From JAHFUI01 sp041485905 (GTDB taxonomy: Bacteria; Acidobacteriota; Vicinamibacteria; Vicinamibacterales; CAVVIG01), in assembly GCA_041485905.1 (NCBI GenBank), contig JBGPKK010000094.1, forward strand, positions 1 to 17,718: DNA of 17,718 nt, read 5' to 3'. Both the position numbers and the translations under genes were made by a program. This document shows positions 13,888 to 17,718 of the stretch, one piece after another. Position 1 is the stretch's first letter. Each line of letters starts with the position of its first letter. A model generated the notes under the pieces. It saw only the letters and a program-made list of their open reading frames with translations, was not told the origin of the DNA and searched no databases.

Positions 13888-14751
13888 ATGGACAAACGCC
13901 CCGCTCTCGGCAAAGGCCTTAGCGCGCTGATCCCCGACGCCCCGGAATCACGGATCTCCCAGGCGGACGTCGATATTCACCGCCTCGCGCCAAACGATTT
14001 TCAGCCGCGCACGCATGTGGACGAGGGGCGCCTCGAGGAACTGGCCCGCTCCATCAAAGCTAACGGCATCATTCAGCCGATCGTCGTTCGCAAAGTCGGC
14101 GATCGATTTCAAATCATCGCGGGCGAGCGCCGGTGGCGTGCCGCTCTCAAGGCCGGCCTGCTTCGCGTCCCCATCGTCATCCGCGATGTCGCGTCCGGGC
14201 AGGAGCGGTCGCTGCTCGAGATGGCGCTGATCGAAAACATCCAGCGCGAAGACCTCAACCCGATCGAAGAAGCGCAGGCGTATCGCCGCCTCGCCGACGA
14301 TTTCCAGCTGACCCAGGAGGACATCGCCGTGGCGGTGGGGAAGGACCGCGCGACGATTGCCAATTACGTGCGGCTGCTCAAGCTGCCCGACGAGGTCAAG
14401 GCCGACGTCGCCTCCGGGACGCTCTCCATGGGTCACGCCCGCGCGCTGCTCGGGCTGCCGTCCGACAGGGACCAGCGCGTTCTCGCGCGCGAGATCATCG
14501 CCAGAAATCTCTCGGTCCGCGAGACCGAATCGATGGTGAAGAAGATCGCGGATGGGGAAGCCGCGCGTGTCGCGCCCGCACCGCCGAAACTGGCCGACGT
14601 TCACACCCGCGCCGCCGAGGAACGTCTGCGCCTCGCGCTCGGCACCCGCGTCCGCATCGTCCGCCGCGGTCCACGCGGACGGATCGAGATCGACTTTAAT
14701 TCAGAGGACGAGCTGATCCGGATTTACGAGCAGCTCACGGACAGGGGATAG
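13888..14751 (+). CDS. parB: chromosome partitioning protein ParB (Spo0J family)
   Basis: A CTP-dependent DNA clamp that loads at parS, spreads and stimulates ParA. The N-terminus RPALGKGLSALIPD is the usual ParA-interacting peptide. The CTP-binding domain shows GERRWRAALKAG (79-90) and ENIQREDLNPIEEA (116-129). The helix-turn-helix that reads parS is LTQEDIAVAVGKDRATIANYVRLLKLP (141-167, shown here only as its key span), followed by MGHARALLGL. A C-terminal dimerisation domain ends with RIEIDFNSEDEL. The 287 residues are normal. The ATG at 13888 is the canonical start. The TAG stop is the beginning of a palindromic repeat. Confidence 0.97.
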   Translation: MDKRPALGKGLSALIPDAPESRISQADVDIHRLAPNDFQPRTHVDEGRLEELARSIKANGIIQPIVVRKVGDRFQIIAGERRWRAALKAGLLRVPIVIRDVASGQERSLLEMALIENIQREDLNPIEEAQAYRRLADDFQLTQEDIAVAVGKDRATIANYVRLLKLPDEVKADVASGTLSMGHARALLGLPSDRDQRVLAREIIARNLSVRETESMVKKIADGEAARVAPAPPKLADVHTRAAEERLRLALGTRVRIVRRGPRGRIEIDFNSEDELIRIYEQLTDRG

Positions 14752-14834
14752 AGGGCAAAGGGCAAAGGGCAGAGGCACAGGGCAAAGAAGAGCACAGAAA
14801 AATTTGCCCTCTGCACTATGCCCTCAGCCCTATC
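14747..14834. repeat. 88-bp palindromic heptad repeat between parB and selD
   Basis: The ends are GATAG (14747-14751) and CTATC (14830-14834). Inside, GAGGGCAAA (14751-14759) pairs exactly with TTTGCCCTC (14803-14811). The left arm repeats GGGCAAA with a 7-bp period (14753, 14760, then GGGCAGA at 14767). The parB stop TAG (14749-14751) is part of the element. The architecture equals that of the gyrB and atpH elements but the heptad sequence differs. It fills nearly the whole parB-selD gap. Confidence 0.75.
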
Positions 14835-14848
14835 AGCGAAGGGAGAAC

Positions 14849-15895
14849 ATGTCCAAGCGCTTGACGCAAATGGTCGCCTCCGCCGGTTGAGCGAGCAAAC
14901 TCGCCGCTGGCGAGCTCGCTCAGGTGCTGAGCGCCATACCCGCGAACGCTGACGACCGGGTCCTCGTCGATTTTCGGACCTCGGACGATGCGGGTGTGTA
15001 CCGGTGGGAGGGAGGTCCGGCCCTGGTCCAGACCGTCGATTTTTTCACGCCGATCGTCGACGACCCGTATGTCTATGGACAGATCGCCGCAGCCAACGCC
15101 GTCGGCGACGTGTATGCGATGGGCGGCCGGCCACTCACCGCGCTGGCCATCGCGTGTTTTCCGGCAGGCACGCTCGACCGCGAGGTGATCCGCGCGATCT
15201 TTCAGGGCGGCTTCGACAAGCTGCGCGAGGCCGGCGTCGCGCTGCTCGGCGGCCACACCGTGCAGGACCAGGAAATCAAGTTCGGGTACGCCGTCACCGG
15301 CGCCGTCGATCCGGCGAGGGTGTTGTCGAACGCGGGCGCGCTGGCCGGCGACGTGCTGTTCCTCACCAAGCCGCTCGGCACTGGCGTGGTGGGCACCGCC
15401 ATCAAATTCGATCGCGTGCCGCCGTCGGTCGCAGACGAGGCCATTGCATCGATGCGGATGCTGAACCGCGCAGCCGCCGAAGCGCTCGACCGATTTCCCG
15501 CGGGCGCGGTGCACGCGTGCACCGACGTGACCGGCTTCGGTCTGATCGGCCACAGCACCGAGATGGCGGCCGCCAGCGGCGTGACGATCGCGATCGATGC
15601 GGCGGCGGTGCCGCTGTTTCGTGGCGTGCTGCCGCTCGTGCGCGCGAATTCTTCGGGCGGCCTGGTCTCGAACCGGGAACACTTTGGCGGCGGCGTGCAG
15701 GCCGACCCGACCCTGGACCCCGACCTGCTGTCGCTGCTGTTCGACCCGCAAACCTCGGGCGGTCTCCTGATCGCCGCGGACAGGGAAGCCGCAGATCGCG
15801 TGGCGGTCGCGCTGGAACGCGGTGGCGTTCGGGCGTTCCGGATCGGCGAAACGCGCGTCCCGGCCCGCGGCGTTCGGGTTGTCGTCGGGCCGTGA
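14849..15895 (+). CDS. selD: selenide, water dikinase (selenophosphate synthetase), a selenoprotein with Sec at residue 14
   Basis: It makes selenophosphate from selenide and ATP, the Se donor for selenocysteine and selenouridine. The ATG at 14849 has a good Shine-Dalgarno sequence (GGGAG) upstream. Translation gives MSKRLTQMVASAG, then in-frame TGA (14888-14890), then ASKLAAGELAQVL and an uninterrupted frame to 15895 (348 residues). In E. coli SelD the block is LTQ...GAGCGCK, with catalytic Cys17 and Lys20. Here the TGA aligns with that Cys and Lys17 with Lys20, so Sec at position 14 is strongly indicated. Later blocks are conserved: VDFFTPIVDDP, AMGGRPLTALAI, LLGGHTVQD, DVTGFGLIGH and DPQTSGGLL. 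A hairpin fitting a bacterial SECIS begins at the TGA. A caller treating TGA as stop would begin at GTG 14924 and lose the active site. Confidence 0.93.
14888..14922 (+). promoter_or_regulatory. bacterial SECIS hairpin in selD
   Basis: The hairpin starts at the UGA codon. The lower stem is TGAGCGAG (14888-14895) with CTCGCTCA (14915-14922), 8 perfect pairs. A CAAA bulge (14896-14899) lies on the 5' side only. The upper stem is CTCGCC (14900-14905) with GGCGAG (14909-14914), 6 perfect pairs, capped by GCT (14906-14908). The apical loop starts with G and is 15 bases from the UGA, close to the spacing known for SelB-dependent elements. It lies wholly within coding sequence. Confidence 0.85.
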
Positions 15896-15907
15896 GAATG
15901 GTATAAA
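15879..15907 (+). promoter_or_regulatory. candidate promoter for the atpHA operon
   Basis: TTGTCG (15879-15884), a 17-bp spacer and TATAAA (15902-15907) match the sigma70 consensus at 4 of 6 and 5 of 6 bases. It overlaps the end of selD and lies about 60 bp upstream of the atpH GTG. Confidence 0.6.
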
Positions 15908-15966
15908 GTTGGGCTGCTTGTGAAACTCTTCGCAAGCTCGGAACAACCACGTGAACAGTTGAGCTC

Positions 15967-16515
15967 GTGACCAACAACGCTGCCGCCACCCGTTACGCCC
16001 GCGCCCTCTTCGACGTCGTGAACACAGAGAAGGGCGACCTCGAGCAGATCGAGCGGCAGCTCGCTCGGTTTGTGGATTTGTTCGCGCAGCATCCGACGCT
16101 CGCGACGGTGCTGCTCAATCCGGCGGTGCCCGTCCCGCGCAAGCGGGCCACGGTGACCGAGTTGACCGGGCGCCTCGATGTCACGCCCGTCCTGGCAAAA
16201 CTGCTCGCGATGCTGGCCGAGCGCGATCGGCTGGTGCTGCTGCCGAATCTGCTGTCGGCCTATCGTGACCGCCTCCTCGACCACCAGCACGTCGTGCGTG
16301 CGGAACTGACGACGGCCACGCCGCTGACCGACGATCGGGCGCGGGACATCGAGCGACGGCTGGCCGAGGTCACGGGAAAAACAGTCACGGTCACGTCGCG
16401 CGTCGATCCGGCGATCATCGGAGGCCTGGTCGCGCGCATAGGCAGCACCGTGTACGACGGCAGCATCACGCGGCAACTGGACAAGATTAGAAACAGGCTC
16501 ATCGACGGAGGCTAG
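15967..16515 (+). CDS. atpH: F1F0 ATP synthase delta subunit
   Basis: A peripheral-stalk protein that joins the F1 head (alpha3beta3) to the F0 b-subunit stalk. The 182-residue sequence starts with the family pattern NNAAATRYARALFDVV and ends with the conserved VDPAIIGGLVARIGSTVYDGSITRQLDKIRNRL block. The middle is poorly conserved, as usual. The start is GTG at 15967, with only a weak ribosome site (GAG). No atpB, atpE or atpF lies upstream; selD is the neighbour, so the F0 genes must be elsewhere. The TAG stop is the first three bases of a palindromic repeat, after which atpA begins. Confidence 0.94.
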   Translation: MTNNAAATRYARALFDVVNTEKGDLEQIERQLARFVDLFAQHPTLATVLLNPAVPVPRKRATVTELTGRLDVTPVLAKLLAMLAERDRLVLLPNLLSAYRDRLLDHQHVVRAELTTATPLTDDRARDIERRLAEVTGKTVTVTSRVDPAIIGGLVARIGSTVYDGSITRQLDKIRNRLIDGG

Positions 16516-16583
16516 AGGCTGGGGCCTGGGGCCGGGCAAACGGTGAGGCCTTCCAGCCTCCAGACCCCAGCCCCAAGCCTCCA
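16513..16583. repeat. 71-bp palindromic heptad repeat between atpH and atpA (family copy 2)
   Basis: It starts TAGAGGCTGGGG like the gyrB copy, and the TAG is the atpH stop. Left-arm heptads CTGGGGC repeat at 16519 and 16526. Right-arm heptads run CTCCAGA (16558), CCCCAGC (16565) and CCCAAGC (16572). The central GAGGCCTT-CCAGCCTCCAGAC core matches the copy at 66-137 with few changes. It separates atpH and atpA within the operon. Confidence 0.85.
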
Positions 16584-16599
16584 CGAGGATTGAAAAGGC

Positions 16600-17718
16600 A
16601 TGGACATCAAAGCTGACGAGATTTCGAAAATCATCCGCGAGCAGATCGGCAGCTACGCGGTCGACATCGACGTCGCGGAGGTCGGGAGCATCATCTCGAT
16701 CGGCGACGGCATCGCGCGCGTGCACGGCGTCGAGAACGCGATGGCGGGCGAGATGCTCGAGTTCCCGCACGGCGTGTTCGGGATCGCGCTCAACCTCGAA
16801 GAGGAAAGCGTCGGCGCGGTGCTGCTCGGCGAGTTCCAAGAGATCAAGGAAGGCGACCTCGTCAAGCGAACGGGCCGCATCATCTCGGTGCCGGTGGGCG
16901 AGGAAATGCTGGGGCGCGTCGTGAACGCGCTCGGTCAGCCGCTCGACGGGAAGGGACCGATCGTCACCAAACAGTTCTCGCCGATCGAACGCCTGGCGCC
17001 CGGCGTGGTGGATCGGCAGCCGGTGAAGGAGCCGTTGCAGACGGGGTTGAAGGCCATCGACGCGATGGTCCCGATTGGCCGCGGGCAGCGCGAGCTGATC
17101 ATCGGCGACCGGCAGACGGGGAAGACCGCCGTCGCCATCGACGCGATCCTGAATCAGAAAGACACCGGCGTGATCTGCATCTACAACGCGATCGGCCAGA
17201 AGCAGTCGACGGTCGCGCAGGTGGTGCGGACACTCGAAGAAGCCGACGCCATGCGCTACACGATCGTCGTCGCGGCGACGGCGTCCGATCCGGCGCCGCT
17301 GCTGTACATCAGCCCATATTCGGCCTGCACGTTCGGCGAGTTTTTCCGCGACAGCGGCCGGCATGCGCTTGTCGTGTACGACGACCTCTCGAAGCACGCG
17401 CAGGCGTACCGGGAGATTTCGTTGCTGCTGCGCCGCCCGCCGGGGCGCGAGGCGTATCCCGGCGATGTGTTCTACCTGCACTCGCGGCTTCTCGAGCGCG
17501 CGGCCAAGCTGAAGGCGGAACTGGGCGGCGGATCGCTCACGGCGCTGCCGATCATCGAAACGCAGGCGGGCGACCTGTCGGCGTACATCCCGACCAACGT
17601 CATCTCGATCACCGATGGCCAGATCTTCCTCGAGTCCGACCTGTTCCATCAGGGGGTACGTCCGGCGATCAACGTCGGCAACTCGGTGTCGCGCGTCGGC
17701 GGGTCGGCGCAGATCAAG
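16600..17718 (+). CDS. atpA: F1F0 ATP synthase alpha subunit (3' end outside window)
   Basis: The non-catalytic nucleotide-binding subunit of the F1 head. 373 codons of roughly 505 are present. The N-terminus has the delta-binding segment (KADEISKIIREQI), then VGSIISIGDGIARVHG. The P-loop GDRQTGKT is at 169-176, followed by YNAIGQKQSTVAQ. Further on are SGRHALVVYDDLSKHAQAYRE, LLRRPPGREAYPGDVFYLHSRLLERAA, and PIIETQAGDLSAYIPTNVISITDGQ with the family GDVSAYIPTN motif as GDLSAYIPTN. The ATG is preceded by GAGG (16585-16588) and AAAGG. It lies 84 bp after atpH, the gap being filled by the palindromic repeat. atpG, atpD and atpC are expected next but lie outside the window. Confidence 0.97.
   Translation, partial: MDIKADEISKIIREQIGSYAVDIDVAEVGSIISIGDGIARVHGVENAMAGEMLEFPHGVFGIALNLEEESVGAVLLGEFQEIKEGDLVKRTGRIISVPVGEEMLGRVVNALGQPLDGKGPIVTKQFSPIERLAPGVVDRQPVKEPLQTGLKAIDAMVPIGRGQRELIIGDRQTGKTAVAIDAILNQKDTGVICIYNAIGQKQSTVAQVVRTLEEADAMRYTIVVAATASDPAPLLYISPYSACTFGEFFRDSGRHALVVYDDLSKHAQAYREISLLLRRPPGREAYPGDVFYLHSRLLERAAKLKAELGGGSLTALPIIETQAGDLSAYIPTNVISITDGQIFLESDLFHQGVRPAINVGNSVSRVGGSAQIK

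Noticed and set aside
14752..14848. parB-selD spacer as an intrinsic terminator
   Set aside because: The inverted repeat has no T-run after its 3' arm and its loop is long, so it was listed as a repeat.
14888..14890. The TGA as an inactivating mutation or sequencing error
   Set aside because: It falls at the catalytic position, the downstream frame is intact and conserved, and a 14-pair hairpin starts exactly at it. Raw reads could still settle this.
14924..15895. selD beginning at GTG 14924 (323 residues)
   Set aside because: This start omits the catalytic Cys/Sec and Lys block. The frame upstream matches SelD up to a good ATG once the TGA is read as Sec.
15202..17649. Long open frame of 815 codons on the minus strand
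   Set aside because: It spans selD, atpH and atpA in antisense. GC-rich third positions explain the absence of stops.
1..17718. CRISPR arrays, tRNA or rRNA genes, transposases
   Set aside because: No spaced identical direct repeats, cloverleaf-like genes or transposase motifs were seen. Periodic repeats here are short and inside junctions.

Overview
This is a GC-rich bacterial chromosome segment centred on the replication origin. Genes left of about 5.55 kb run on the minus strand (gyrA start, gyrB, dnaN, dnaA). Genes right of about 5.95 kb run on the plus strand (rpmH, rnpA, yidD, yidC, jag, mnmE, mnmG, rsmG, parA, parB, selD, atpH, atpA). The divergence point, the DnaA boxes and a parS site place oriC here, with both arms transcribed away from it. 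Gene order, GC content and the style of intergenic palindromes suggest Acidobacteriota, perhaps Vicinamibacteria. That placement is inference from memory, not a search result.

Left arm: the first 46 bases hold the start of gyrA, preceded in its operon by gyrB. dnaN and dnaA follow going right. recF is absent from its common place between dnaN and gyrB; a 64-bp spacer with a small palindrome sits there. DnaA boxes lie on both sides of dnaA, which suggests a bipartite origin.

Right arm: a promoter precedes the compact rpmH-rnpA-yidD-yidC-jag cluster (ribosomal protein L34, RNase P protein, membrane-insertion factors, RNA-binding protein). Next come the tRNA U34-modification pair mnmE and mnmG, the 16S rRNA methyltransferase rsmG, a parS site, and the parA/parB segregation genes. 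After that are selD (selenophosphate synthetase) and the start of an F1 ATP synthase operon (atpH, atpA cut by the window edge).

The most notable point is selD. Its real start is at 14849, and it reads through an in-frame TGA at 14888-14890, exactly where the family has its catalytic Cys. A perfect two-part hairpin begins at that TGA, so SelD is very probably a selenoprotein with its own bacterial SECIS. Conventional gene calling would truncate it.

The second theme is short palindromic repeats. Three intergenic elements (gyrB/gyrA, parB/selD, atpH/atpA) have inverted arms built on 7-bp periodicity, and each begins with TAGAGG so that the element itself supplies the TAG stop of the upstream gene. 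A further palindromic insert lies in frame inside mnmE, a 30-bp tandem duplication forms the YidC tail, and other small repeats lie in the mnmE/mnmG, parA/parB and dnaN/gyrB spacers.
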